In this document: positions 57,677 to 64,000 of the stretch, piece by piece | Numbering within the stretch: position 1 is the first letter of the stretch | How the letters are laid out: each line of letters begins with the position of its first letter | Source: a virus | DNA length: 64,000 bases | Direction: 5' to 3' (one strand) | Virus record (IMG/VR): IMGVR_UViG_3300025889_000089 | Location: 26,575-90,574 of that record | Made by a program: the position numbers and the translations under genes | The notes under the pieces: generated by a model | Seen by the model: the letters and a program-made list of their open reading frames with translations, nothing else | The model's database searches: none | Told to the model about the DNA's origin: nothing

Positions 57677-58029
57677 AAATTATTTTTGGAAGAGAAAACG
57701 CAGAAAAGTTCAAAGACAACTATATCGTTCTTGAACTGGACACATTCAATGTGACCAATGTTGGTGAGGTAGTAACCTTTTGTGTATTATCCGCAGAAGA
57801 AATCCCGCTTGGTATGTTACCAGAACTACCACACTGGACAGAGTTTCATAATAAACTATTGAATGGTTATAGAACCAAGCAATGGAACTTTTGCCTTGAC
57901 TGTATCTCAAACCTAAAGGGAAAACTTGGTGGCGAGATTGATACATTCTATGATAATCTAAAACAGCGTATTGAAGTATATAGGGACACTGGCGTTCCCG
58001 ACGATTGGACACATATACTCCAACGATAA
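57673..58029 (+). CDS. Hypothetical protein
   Basis: 118 aa, mixed alpha-beta, coupled to the previous gene. NAEKFKDNYIVLELDTF, LPHWTEFHNKLLNGYRTKQW blocks. No known family. Confidence 0.6.
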   Translation: MKIIFGRENAEKFKDNYIVLELDTFNVTNVGEVVTFCVLSAEEIPLGMLPELPHWTEFHNKLLNGYRTKQWNFCLDCISNLKGKLGGEIDTFYDNLKQRIEVYRDTGVPDDWTHILQR

Positions 58030-58032
58030 ATA
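58026..58032 (+). promoter_or_regulatory. Late promoter overlapping a stop codon
   Basis: ATAAATA contains the TAA stop before it and lies 4 nt before ATG 58037. Confidence 0.6.
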
Positions 58033-58036
58033 TTGT

Positions 58037-58258
58037 ATGAAGTTATTCATAGTAGCCTTTATCTATATATGTACAAATGGTGGGTTCGTATGTAATGAAG
58101 AACCTATCACTAAAACGTGGCGATACGAAGATGGGAAAGACCCATCCATCATTAAAGAAAAGTGTGAGAAATGGATTCATGAAAAGATATGGGAAATGCC
58201 TTTGAAGCCTGGTGAAATAGCACAAGCAAGATGCCAGTTACAGCTAATAAAAGAATAA
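58037..58258 (+). CDS. Small secreted protein
   Basis: 73 aa from ATG 58037. Signal peptide MKLFIVAFIYICTNGGFVC followed by a charged mature part with Cys residues. Predicted periplasmic. No family recognised. Confidence 0.6.
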   Translation: MKLFIVAFIYICTNGGFVCNEEPITKTWRYEDGKDPSIIKEKCEKWIHEKIWEMPLKPGEIAQARCQLQLIKE

Positions 58259-58304
58259 AAAATATGCTGAAAAAATAGTGGAGAAAAAAGTAGACGATAT
58301 TATC

Positions 58305-58310
58305 TAAATA
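58305..58310 (+). promoter_or_regulatory. Late promoter, leaderless gene
   Basis: TAAATA, 4 nt, ATG 58315. Confidence 0.5.
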
Positions 58311-58314
58311 CTGT

Positions 58315-58878
58315 ATGTATGAACAGTTATTTATATGGACCGTCCTAACTTTAGTTCCTCTTATTCCAACTTATGTAACACATAGGTTTTTAGAGAGTTC
58401 TGCTACATATAAAGCCGCACACCAGGGTATCAAACTTGGTGGTGCTATTGCTGCTTATTTCATTCTATTGGGCACAGCGTTTTACACATATAATAATATG
58501 TTCAATGACCCGCTTTCAGATATTCGCCAAGCATTATCTGGTGAATGGTCTTGTACGGGTTCCATCACTGAATCTGATAAAGAGTTTGACCCAACAAAGT
58601 CTATTTCATCGTCAATGAATATTCATGTAAATGGCGGTAATCGTATTTCACTAACTGGTCATATTCCTTCTATTTTTCTACACTGGCAAGCAGAAGAAGT
58701 TATCGTGACTGAAAAAGAGTTGATTTACATCTTCAATATTCCAATCAAAAACTCAACAGGCATTACTTGGTTATCGTTCAACCGCACAGATGGTGAGATT
58801 CTTGGTCTTTTCGGTCATTGGGTTATCTCAGGCGAAAAAGGCAAAGGTTCGCTAACCTGTTTCAGAAATAATCAATAA
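58315..58878 (+). CDS. Membrane protein with periplasmic beta domain
   Basis: 187 aa. Two membrane segments (residues 2-20 and 42-60), then a beta-rich domain (about 78-187) that begins GEWSCTGSITESD and ends GEKGKGSLTCFRN with two cysteines that may bridge. This lipocalin-like pattern suggests an envelope protein. Role unknown. Confidence 0.6.
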   Translation: MYEQLFIWTVLTLVPLIPTYVTHRFLESSATYKAAHQGIKLGGAIAAYFILLGTAFYTYNNMFNDPLSDIRQALSGEWSCTGSITESDKEFDPTKSISSSMNIHVNGGNRISLTGHIPSIFLHWQAEEVIVTEKELIYIFNIPIKNSTGITWLSFNRTDGEILGLFGHWVISGEKGKGSLTCFRNNQ

Positions 58879-58884
58879 AAACAC

Positions 58885-58912
58885 TTGACAATATCATAAT
58901 TTATGCTATACT
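58885..58912 (+). promoter_or_regulatory. Early promoter of the TTGACA-N16-TATACT family
   Basis: TTGACA (58885-58890), 16 nt ending TTATGC, TATACT (58907-58912), followed by GTATATAG, giving CTATA-CTGTA-TATAG, a small inverted repeat at the start site. Confidence 0.8.
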
Positions 58913-58943
58913 GTATATAGAAATTGAGATTGGAGAGATACAA

Positions 58944-59195
58944 ATGATCAACTATATTTCTGCTAACGACGGTGGTCTTGAGTTTCACACTGGGAATGGT
59001 GGGGCTTTCTTGGTTTCACGCGACATCAATGAGTTGGTTGGTTTTGCGCTGGATCATGGTTTCGCTGAAACTGTGATGGGTTCGTCCACGATGGACTTTG
59101 CCAGTGAGTATGGCTTTGAGACTAACGAAGGTGCCGATGAACTCTTGGAGAAAGTGTTTCGGCGGGTTGCTTTTGTAACGGAAGGTGTTGTCTAA
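58944..59195 (+). CDS. Early hypothetical protein
   Basis: 83 aa with a TTGGAGAGAT site. Gly- and Phe-rich with an acidic end. First gene of an early operon of five tightly coupled small genes, all with GC-richer codons. No family recognised. Confidence 0.65.
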   Translation: MINYISANDGGLEFHTGNGGAFLVSRDINELVGFALDHGFAETVMGSSTMDFASEYGFETNEGADELLEKVFRRVAFVTEGVV

Positions 59196-59368
59196 TGGAT
59201 CAATATACCGCAGTTGGCCTTGCTGAAGGTTTCATTGAAGCTGAAAGCGAAGAACAAGTGATTGAAGCGTGGCAGTATCTGATCGATACAGGGCTGGCCT
59301 ATCGTCTACAAGGATGGTTTGGCCGCACCGCAACCGACCTGATTGAACAGGGGATTTGTGATGGATAA
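59195..59368 (+). CDS. Early small protein
   Basis: 57 aa, coupled by TAATG. Helical, acidic: EAESEEQVIEAWQYLIDTG then GRTATDLIEQGIC. Short proteins with the same W-Q-Y-L-(I/V)-D-T-G...A-x-x-L-I-x-x-G pattern are common in phages of this kind. Function unknown. Confidence 0.65.
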   Translation: MDQYTAVGLAEGFIEAESEEQVIEAWQYLIDTGLAYRLQGWFGRTATDLIEQGICDG

Positions 59369-59534
59369 AGTGTTTATTGTTGAAGTAATGCGTGATGGTG
59401 TCGTTTCACGCGAAGGTGTGTATGCTTCGGTTGAAAAAGCCAACGCGGTACAGAAACGGCTTGAAGAATGCCGTGATGCATCTGGCGAACCGTTTTACGA
59501 TTTCGTCTTCAACCAAGAGGCGATTGTAAACTGA
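59361..59534 (+). CDS. Early small protein
   Basis: 57 aa from ATG 59361, overlapping by 8 nt. KVFIVEVMRDGVVSREGVYASVEKANAVQKRL resembles small beta-alpha proteins common among phage early genes. Coupled to the next gene. Confidence 0.6.
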   Translation: MDKVFIVEVMRDGVVSREGVYASVEKANAVQKRLEECRDASGEPFYDFVFNQEAIVN

Positions 59535-59734
59535 TGACTGATAAGCCAGAAATCTACCCGTATATTACGATTGAGCGGTCTTCTGTTGATCCCGAAGGAT
59601 GGGGTGGCGATGTTCGTTATTACAAAACGATTGGCCACGCTCGTTCTGTAAAGGAAACGATTGAAGAAGCTTACCGTGATTCGGATGGCGAAACCGTGGA
59701 TATTCGTATCTACAAACTTGAAGAAATCACTTGA
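59534..59734 (+). CDS. Early small protein
   Basis: 66 aa. Similar in size and beta-alpha layout to the gene before it. Ends just before the promoter of the Pth2 gene. Confidence 0.6.
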   Translation: MTDKPEIYPYITIERSSVDPEGWGGDVRYYKTIGHARSVKETIEEAYRDSDGETVDIRIYKLEEIT

Positions 59735-59758
59735 CAATCCACCAAAATATGTTATACT
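59731..59758 (+). promoter_or_regulatory. Early promoter with inverted repeat at the -10 box
   Basis: TTGACA (59731-59736), 16 nt, TATACT (59753-59758). GTTATA-CTGTA-TATAAC (59751-59767) is a perfect inverted repeat over the -10 and start site. Confidence 0.8.
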
Positions 59759-59781
59759 GTATATAACAGTTGGAGAGATTT

Positions 59782-60225
59782 ATGACCGATACATTCCCCG
59801 TTCTTTACATCCTGATGCGTAATGACCTTGCCAGCATGAACGCTGGTAAGGCGATGGCACAGGCTTCCCACGCTTCTAACGCTTTTGTTGATCAAATGTC
59901 ACAAGAAGAAGATAAGTTTGAAGGATATTCTACCAACCCTGACGACGATGCCGACTTGAAGCTGTTTTGGAAATGGCGTACAGAGACTGAACAGGGTTTC
60001 GGCACTGTTTTGGTTCTGGCTGTGAACGAAGCACAGATGCGTACCGCAGTTGAAGTTGCTGGTGCGATGGGGTTTGTTTCTGGCGTTGTTCACGATCCAA
60101 CCTACCCGTTGCGTGATGGCGACACGACACACTTCTTGCCGGTTGACACCTGTTCGTTCATCTTTGGCGACAAAAACGATCCAATGCTTGGCGCTGTTGT
60201 TGGCAACTTCCCACTGCATCCATAA
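59782..60225 (+). CDS. Pth2-type peptidyl-tRNA hydrolase-like protein
   Basis: 147 aa from ATG 59782 with a TTGGAGAG site. YILMRNDLASMNAGKAMAQASHASNAF at residues 8-34 matches the Pth2 signature (V-R-x-D-L-x-M-x-x-G-K-x-x-A-Q-x-x-H-A). A GFGTVLVLAVNEAQM strand, a VAGAMGFVSGVVHDPTYP segment and a closing D-T-x-S-x-x-x-G follow the family order. An acidic insertion of about 30 residues lies in the middle. Pth2 frees tRNA from stalled peptides. It has its own strong early promoter. Confidence 0.75.
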   Translation: MTDTFPVLYILMRNDLASMNAGKAMAQASHASNAFVDQMSQEEDKFEGYSTNPDDDADLKLFWKWRTETEQGFGTVLVLAVNEAQMRTAVEVAGAMGFVSGVVHDPTYPLRDGDTTHFLPVDTCSFIFGDKNDPMLGAVVGNFPLHP

Positions 60226-60235
60226 GGATAGTATA

Positions 60236-60526
60236 ATGAAAAAGGCTGAACGATTAGCGCAAGCCAAGCGTGAGTTAGAAAAAACTCTCAAACGTGTTGG
60301 CTATACTGGTAAGGGCAAGACCTATCGTTCCCCTATCCCTTCGTACAAGGTTGAGGATAGAGGGTTGCCGCCTACCAGTGATGTTATTTGTGCTATCAAA
60401 TCAAGCACACAGTTAGCCAAAGAAGAACGCATTGAGCGTAGTAAGAAGTATACCGTAGCCCCCGCCTACAATAAGGGTGCTTACCAACTTCGTAGTAAAT
60501 CTGATATAAAGGATATTGGACGATGA
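60236..60526 (+). CDS. Basic early hypothetical protein
   Basis: 96 aa from ATG 60236, 10 nt after the Pth2 stop with an AAGGATAG site, so both share a transcript. Lys-rich helical start, then KGKTYRSPIPSYKVEDRGLPPTSD. Could bind RNA or ribosome. Seen in similar form in other marine phages, function unknown. Confidence 0.65.
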   Translation: MKKAERLAQAKRELEKTLKRVGYTGKGKTYRSPIPSYKVEDRGLPPTSDVICAIKSSTQLAKEERIERSKKYTVAPAYNKGAYQLRSKSDIKDIGR

Positions 60527-60624
60527 AACGGTTTGATTGGTTTGATTTTGTTCTGTATTCTGTTGGGTTGATAGTAGTGCTGTTGGTTGGTGTTAACCCT
60601 GTCTTTAGGAAGGAAAGAAAGTGA
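60523..60624 (+). CDS. Membrane peptide
   Basis: 33 aa, one membrane helix (FVLYSVGLIVVLLVGV) between charged ends. ATGA coupling in front and GTGA coupling behind support translation. Confidence 0.6.
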   Translation: MKRFDWFDFVLYSVGLIVVLLVGVNPVFRKERK

Positions 60625-60857
60625 ATAACTGGACTCTTCATTATAAGCCAGGACCGTTCTCTGGTTCTTGGACATTGGCGGAACTACAACGATTTCCAGC
60701 AACAATGTCTTTACGTCATGCAATCGTTTATATGGACATTTATAGCAACTATCCAACTGATACGGTTATCTATGCTGAAAATAAAAATGGTAAGCGTATC
60801 TATCCAAATAAGCTAACTAAAGCCCTATCAACCATTATCACAACTTTCGGAGGATAA
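60621..60857 (+). CDS. Early small protein
   Basis: 78 aa from GTG 60621, coupled to the peptide before it. Aromatic start (NNWTLHYKPGPFSGSWTLAEL), no family recognised. Confidence 0.6.
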   Translation: MNNWTLHYKPGPFSGSWTLAELQRFPATMSLRHAIVYMDIYSNYPTDTVIYAENKNGKRIYPNKLTKALSTIITTFGG

Positions 60858-60858
60858 A

Positions 60859-60987
60859 ATGTTTAAGTTTCTATTGGGTGTTATCGTGGGCGGTTTGTTC
60901 GTCTATAATGTAGATGTTGACCGTCTTATTCAGAACGTTGAGTTTGAGAAAAAGCAAGTAGAAATTTCTGTGCCCACTCTAAAATAA
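60859..60987 (+). CDS. Membrane-anchored peptide
   Basis: 42 aa. N-terminal helix (FKFLLGVIVGGLFVYNV) and a charged tail. The CGGAGGATAAA site is strong. Confidence 0.6.
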   Translation: MFKFLLGVIVGGLFVYNVDVDRLIQNVEFEKKQVEISVPTLK

Positions 60988-61035
60988 CTAAATAAAGTTG
61001 CAGAGCAATCTGCTTCTTTATAAAGGAGAAACAAA

Positions 61036-61197
61036 ATGGGAGTATTCCTAGTACTATCAATGCTGCTACTTGGTGGCGCTTCCTACGATCAGTGTGCAAC
61101 AGACGAAATGTTCGCTGGTGATTGGGACGGCTACAAAGTAGCAATGGAAGACGGCAAGAGCCGTTGGAATCCAGACGAAGCCAAGCGTTGTAAGTAA
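61036..61197 (+). CDS. Small secreted protein
   Basis: 53 aa with a TAAAGGAGAAAC site. Signal peptide MGVFLVLSMLLLGGAS, then a short acidic part with two Cys. Followed by a terminator. Confidence 0.6.
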   Translation: MGVFLVLSMLLLGGASYDQCATDEMFAGDWDGYKVAMEDGKSRWNPDEAKRCK

Positions 61198-61221
61198 GGC
61201 TTTATCGACATTCGATATAAG

Positions 61222-61252
61222 AAGAGGGGTGTTTTTATCCCCTCTTTTTTTA
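61222..61252 (+). terminator. Intrinsic terminator
   Basis: AAGAGGGG and CCCCTCTT arms with a T-rich tail, closing the early operon. Confidence 0.92.
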
Positions 61253-61256
61253 TGCC

Positions 61257-61264
61257 TATAAATA
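61257..61264 (+). promoter_or_regulatory. Late promoter with short leader
   Basis: Exact TATAAATA, leader with TTTGGAG, ATG 61283. Confidence 0.6.
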
Positions 61265-61282
61265 TCTTTTTGGAGTATCAAA

Positions 61283-62275
61283 ATGAAGATAGCAATCGTT
61301 GGATTCGGACGAATAGGCAAAGCAATAAAAAAGCGTTTAAATGAACACTATATTGAGGCTGACGCATATGATGTAGTGGAACAGCAATATAGCACTATTT
61401 TAAGCGATTTTTCGCAACTTGACGGATATGATACCATATGCTGTGCTACACCGCCGAAAACTAACCGTGAAATTGCAACATATTGTGCCAAAAATAATAA
61501 GCATTATTTGGACTTATCGGAAGATGTTGAAACAACAGAATATCTAAAAACTTTACAAACATCCGCAAGTATTATTCCGCAATGTGGTCTTGCTCCTGGT
61601 GCTGTGAATATCATTGCTCACAATCTTGCTTTACAGTTTGATACTGTTGATACAATCCAAATGCGTGTAGGTGCATTACCAAGATACCCAAACAACAATA
61701 TGAAATATTATTTCAGTTGGAGTCCCGAAGGTGTTATCAATGAATATTGTAACTGGTGTGATGCCGTAGAGGGCGGTGAAGTATGTAAGATTCCACCATT
61801 GGCTGGATATGAAACACTTATCATTGATGGAACAGAATACGAAGCATTCAATACCAGCGGCGGATTAGGAACGCTACACGAAACGTGGGATGGTAAAGTT
61901 TATGATATGAACTACCGAACCATTCGTTATCCTGGTCATAGGCAACACATGAAGTTTCTTTTTGAAGATTTGAATATGAGCAAATATCGTGAAGACTTTG
62001 TAAAGATATTCAAGCAAAGCGTCCCTACGACAAAAGATGACCAAGTTATCCTATATGTAAAGGTGATCGGTGAAAAGAAAGGTGTATTAGAAGAAAGCAC
62101 ATTTCAACGAACTTTCATAAGTAATCATCAAATGACTGCTATTGAATATACAACGGCATCTGGTATTTGTGCTTGGCTATGGGAACTAAAAAATAGAAAA
62201 GTAAAAACTGGATTTATTCGTCAGGAAGATTACCCATTTGCGACAGAACATAACCCATATTGGATATGGTCGTAA
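61283..62275 (+). CDS. Saccharopine-dehydrogenase-like oxidoreductase
   Basis: 330 aa. Rossmann start MKIAIVGFGRIGKAI, then TICCATPP, YLDLSED and IIPQCGLAPGAVNIIAHNLAL, the C-G-x-x-P-G motif of saccharopine dehydrogenase and related polyamine enzymes. Later blocks YFSWSPEGVINEYCN, EAFNTSGGLGTL and MNYRTIRYPGHRQHMKFL are typical. It would make or split an amine-carboxyl conjugate with NAD(P). Possible jobs are lysine metabolism or carboxy-polyamine synthesis for DNA condensation. A late gene, so it may serve virion assembly. Confidence 0.8.
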   Translation: MKIAIVGFGRIGKAIKKRLNEHYIEADAYDVVEQQYSTILSDFSQLDGYDTICCATPPKTNREIATYCAKNNKHYLDLSEDVETTEYLKTLQTSASIIPQCGLAPGAVNIIAHNLALQFDTVDTIQMRVGALPRYPNNNMKYYFSWSPEGVINEYCNWCDAVEGGEVCKIPPLAGYETLIIDGTEYEAFNTSGGLGTLHETWDGKVYDMNYRTIRYPGHRQHMKFLFEDLNMSKYREDFVKIFKQSVPTTKDDQVILYVKVIGEKKGVLEESTFQRTFISNHQMTAIEYTTASGICAWLWELKNRKVKTGFIRQEDYPFATEHNPYWIWS

Positions 62276-62308
62276 TAAACACCATAGAAGACCTATGCTG
62301 AAATCCTA

Positions 62309-63058
62309 TTGGGGTTAGTATTGGAAGGTGAAGTATCTATTGAAGAAGCCAGAGAAATCCTATCAAAAATCGAGCGTGGTGAAACATCAGCACTTGACTC
62401 CATAGACGATCTTGTGGTAGAATATAGAGAAGAAGGAGGTACAGATGAAACAGACGCGAACCTTGGTAACGAACCTTATGTGGGTAATGGCGACAATATT
62501 CGCAGTGTTGATGGTAACAGCGTTGATGACTTACAAACCAGCGGTGAAACCGAACAGCCAGTTCAGTCTGCCGCTGTGCAAGAAGATATTGGAACGCCAG
62601 AACAGTCCCAAGCGGATAGTCCAACGGTGCAAGGAACTACACAGGGAGTTATAGATGCTACAGCGAATATCATATCAACTACCACTACGGAACTTGATAA
62701 TGAACAAACGCAAGTCGTTGAAGAGCTTTCGGACAATGGAACGGATGAAGGAAATACAACAGTTCGTCAAGAGTCTGGACAAGAAAATGACCAAACCGTA
62801 CAAGACAACAACCAAACAACGCAGAATGAGGATGATGTAAATGAGCGTACTTCTACTAACACCAGTAATGACGCCGGCGATGCTAACGGACCAACTAATG
62901 AAACCAGCGACACATCTACAGGCATTACGCCAGAAGACACAGGCGATGATGGAAACACTGATGGTGGGGGCGATGATGGAACTGACCCTAATAATGGCGA
63001 TGATACTACCGACGATGATGTAGGCTCCATAGCGGATTTGTTCGTCAAGACGAGATAA
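62309..63058 (+). CDS. Acidic low-complexity late protein
   Basis: About 249 aa. The frame opens after TAG 62285; no ATG lies near, and TTG 62309 or TTG 62321 are the only usual starts. The first 40 residues (EGEVSIEEAREILSKIERG) fold as helices. The rest is a long disordered stretch of Thr, Asp, Glu, Gln, Asn and Gly, ending in DDVGSIADLFVKTR. Similar acidic tails occur in head-core and tail chaperone proteins. Start uncertain. Confidence 0.5.
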   Translation: MGLVLEGEVSIEEAREILSKIERGETSALDSIDDLVVEYREEGGTDETDANLGNEPYVGNGDNIRSVDGNSVDDLQTSGETEQPVQSAAVQEDIGTPEQSQADSPTVQGTTQGVIDATANIISTTTTELDNEQTQVVEELSDNGTDEGNTTVRQESGQENDQTVQDNNQTTQNEDDVNERTSTNTSNDAGDANGPTNETSDTSTGITPEDTGDDGNTDGGGDDGTDPNNGDDTTDDDVGSIADLFVKTR

Positions 63059-63061
63059 ATA
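63055..63061 (+). promoter_or_regulatory. Late promoter
   Basis: ATAAATA overlapping the previous stop, with CAAAGGACA before ATG 63081. Confidence 0.5.
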
Positions 63062-63080
63062 TCTCAAAGGACAACGCATT

Positions 63081-63506
63081 ATGGGTATATTCGGACGAGT
63101 AAAATCTTGGTTCAAAAAAGAAGAACCAAAAAACGCACAGGAATACTACGACAAGCATATTACTAAACCAGTAGATAATGATGCTATTGTACAACATATG
63201 CGTGAGCAACAAGCGGCGGCAGATGAATCCGCAGCAAGAGTATTTGATGCTATTCTAAACGAGCAGCAGACATTTGAGTATCAGGCTAGGCATCGCACAG
63301 CAGAAGAAACAGAAGAAATCAAAGCACAGATACAAGAACGTCCACCACAAGAACCCCTACCCCAATCAAAACCAGTTGCTGAACCACGTATTCCGTTAAA
63401 CCGTCAAACAAACATTCGTGCAAGAAAACTATTAGAACGAAGAAAAAATCTACGTGAGTTATCCAAAATCAGACCAAACGGCACAGAAGTTGTACCAGAC
63501 GCTTAA
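63081..63506 (+). CDS. Charged late protein
   Basis: 141 aa. MGIFGRVKSWFKKEE is an amphipathic start; the rest is Gln-, Glu- and Arg-rich coiled coil with a Pro-rich linker (RPPQEPLPQSKP). Probably virion-associated. No family recognised. Confidence 0.55.
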   Translation: MGIFGRVKSWFKKEEPKNAQEYYDKHITKPVDNDAIVQHMREQQAAADESAARVFDAILNEQQTFEYQARHRTAEETEEIKAQIQERPPQEPLPQSKPVAEPRIPLNRQTNIRARKLLERRKNLRELSKIRPNGTEVVPDA

Positions 63507-63691
63507 TACTCAAAAGTTATTTTACCATCAACTACACATATAGAAGCCGGTTGTGGTACAAGTATGAAATCGTTTGGGTTTTTCTTTACTTGTTCTTTAT
63601 ATCTTTTCCAGTTATTTTCTGGGGAGAAATATTCTAACTTGTGTGATAGTTCGATGTCTTCCAGTGCGATCACATACACTTGTAACCACAT
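63503..63691 (-). CDS. Small late protein, start in doubt
   Basis: 62 aa from ATG 63691. The end YFSPENNWKRYKEQVKKNPNDFILVPQPASICVVDGKITFEY looks like a real folded piece. No ribosome-binding site precedes this ATG. A strong AGGAGGG lies 5 nt before an ATG at 63716 in another frame, which stops after 34 codons, so one base may have been lost or gained between 63665 and 63690. Confidence 0.45.
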   Translation of the reverse strand: MWLQVYVIALEDIELSHKLEYFSPENNWKRYKEQVKKNPNDFILVPQPASICVVDGKITFEY

Positions 63692-63752
63692 TCAAAAACT
63701 TATCTACTACGGACATATTGCCCTCCTGGTATACATTGTGCTATAATAACAC

Positions 63753-63759
63753 ATAAATA
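63753..63759 (+). promoter_or_regulatory. Late promoter with leader
   Basis: ATAAATA, then a leader with two TATAGGAGT sites before ATG 63790. A TATAAT at about 63742 also lies upstream. Confidence 0.5.
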
Positions 63760-63789
63760 CTATAGGAGTTTATAGGAGTCAATAACAAA

Positions 63790-64000
63790 ATGGAACCAAT
63801 CGGAAAAGTAGATATTGCAGAAGGATCGGTAAAAGTCATTAGAACTGATGGCTCAACTGTGTCTTTAAACGAAGGTGACACAGTTGATTCGAATGATACA
63901 ATCATTACAGATGAAAATTCCGGAACAACAATCGAGTTTGTAGATAAATCTACTCTTGTTGTAACTGAAAGTGGTAAAATCACATTAGACGAAATGGTAT
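63790..64000 (+). CDS. Large adhesin-like protein, 3' partial
   Basis: 70 codons to the window end. MEPIGKVDIAEGSVKVIRTDGSTVSLNEGDTVDSNDTIITDENSGTTIEFVDKSTLVVTESGKITLDEMV follows the FecR-like retention-module start of large RTX/LapA-type adhesins. In marine T4-like phages such starts lead very long virion proteins with cadherin or VCBS repeats. Two ribosome-binding sites in tandem precede it. Confidence 0.7.
   Translation, partial: MEPIGKVDIAEGSVKVIRTDGSTVSLNEGDTVDSNDTIITDENSGTTIEFVDKSTLVVTESGKITLDEMV

Noticed and set aside
62309-63058. Acidic repeats of the 62309 gene as a satellite or non-coding repeat
   Set aside because: The frame is kept over 750 nt while base repeats are imperfect, as in a coding low-complexity region.
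1-64000. CRISPR array, insertion sequence or integrase
   Set aside because: No regularly spaced repeats, transposase motifs or integrase motifs were seen on either strand.

Overview
This window is a stretch of a large T4-like myovirus (tailed phage) genome whose host is most likely an alphaproteobacterium, probably marine. T4-like identity rests on UvsW helicase, gp61-type primase, gp41-type DnaB helicase, class Ia ribonucleotide reductase with glutaredoxin, a PAAR tail-tip protein, a pectate-lyase-fold tail spike, and a TATAAATA-type late promoter in front of many genes. The alphaproteobacterial host is inferred from a circularly permuted two-piece tmRNA encoded by the phage. No tRNA gene, integrase, CRISPR array or insertion sequence was seen.

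Layout. 1-10.7 kb is a surface-glycan island: three related capsule (KpsS/KpsC-like) transferases, a polysaccharide pyruvyl transferase, a sialyltransferase-motif (GT29-like) enzyme, a methyltransferase, two GT8-like enzymes, a second kind of glycosyltransferase, Kdo-8-phosphate synthase, a cupin and a carbohydrate-binding module, plus a possible N-degron aminoacyltransferase (Bpt-like). 10.7-12.7 kb is a strongly promoted early block with an AAA ATPase. 12.7-23.6 kb holds a radical SAM protein, two SGNH hydrolases, UvsW, a possible clamp-loader subunit, a Pol III alpha-like fragment protein, an ADP-ribosyltransferase, primase and helicase. 24-35.6 kb is mostly virion and head-core genes plus a RecB/MGME1-like nuclease, a sulfotransferase and the tail spike, which seems to start at ATC. 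35.6-42.5 kb has nrdA-nrdB-grx, PAAR and a large tail protein. 42.4-43.1 kb is non-coding: the tmRNA and a second promoter-to-terminator RNA. 43-50.5 kb has a SleB endolysin, nucleotidyl-transfer enzymes, a metalloprotease, an Smr nuclease and a deaminase. 50.5-58.9 kb has a long membrane coiled-coil protein, ClpX, ribosomal protein bS21, Hsp20 behind a ROSE-like RNA thermometer, a MotA/ExbB-ExbD-like proton-channel set and ClpS. 58.9-64 kb has short early genes including a Pth2-type peptidyl-tRNA hydrolase, a saccharopine-dehydrogenase-like enzyme and the start of a large adhesin-like protein.

The most striking theme is takeover of translation quality control. One phage segment carries a tmRNA with a degradation tag ending in LAA, an Smr-domain nuclease, Pth2, bS21, a ClpX that keeps its tag-recognition and ClpP-docking loops, ClpS, Hsp20 and possibly an N-end-rule transferase. 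A second theme is leaderless expression: in 24 genes the start codon lies exactly where transcription should begin (TATAAT plus 6 nt, or TAAATA plus 4-5 nt), so the phage bS21 may help host ribosomes accept leaderless mRNA. A third theme is glycan remodelling built around Kdo. Functions are assigned by recognising motifs by eye; no database search was run.
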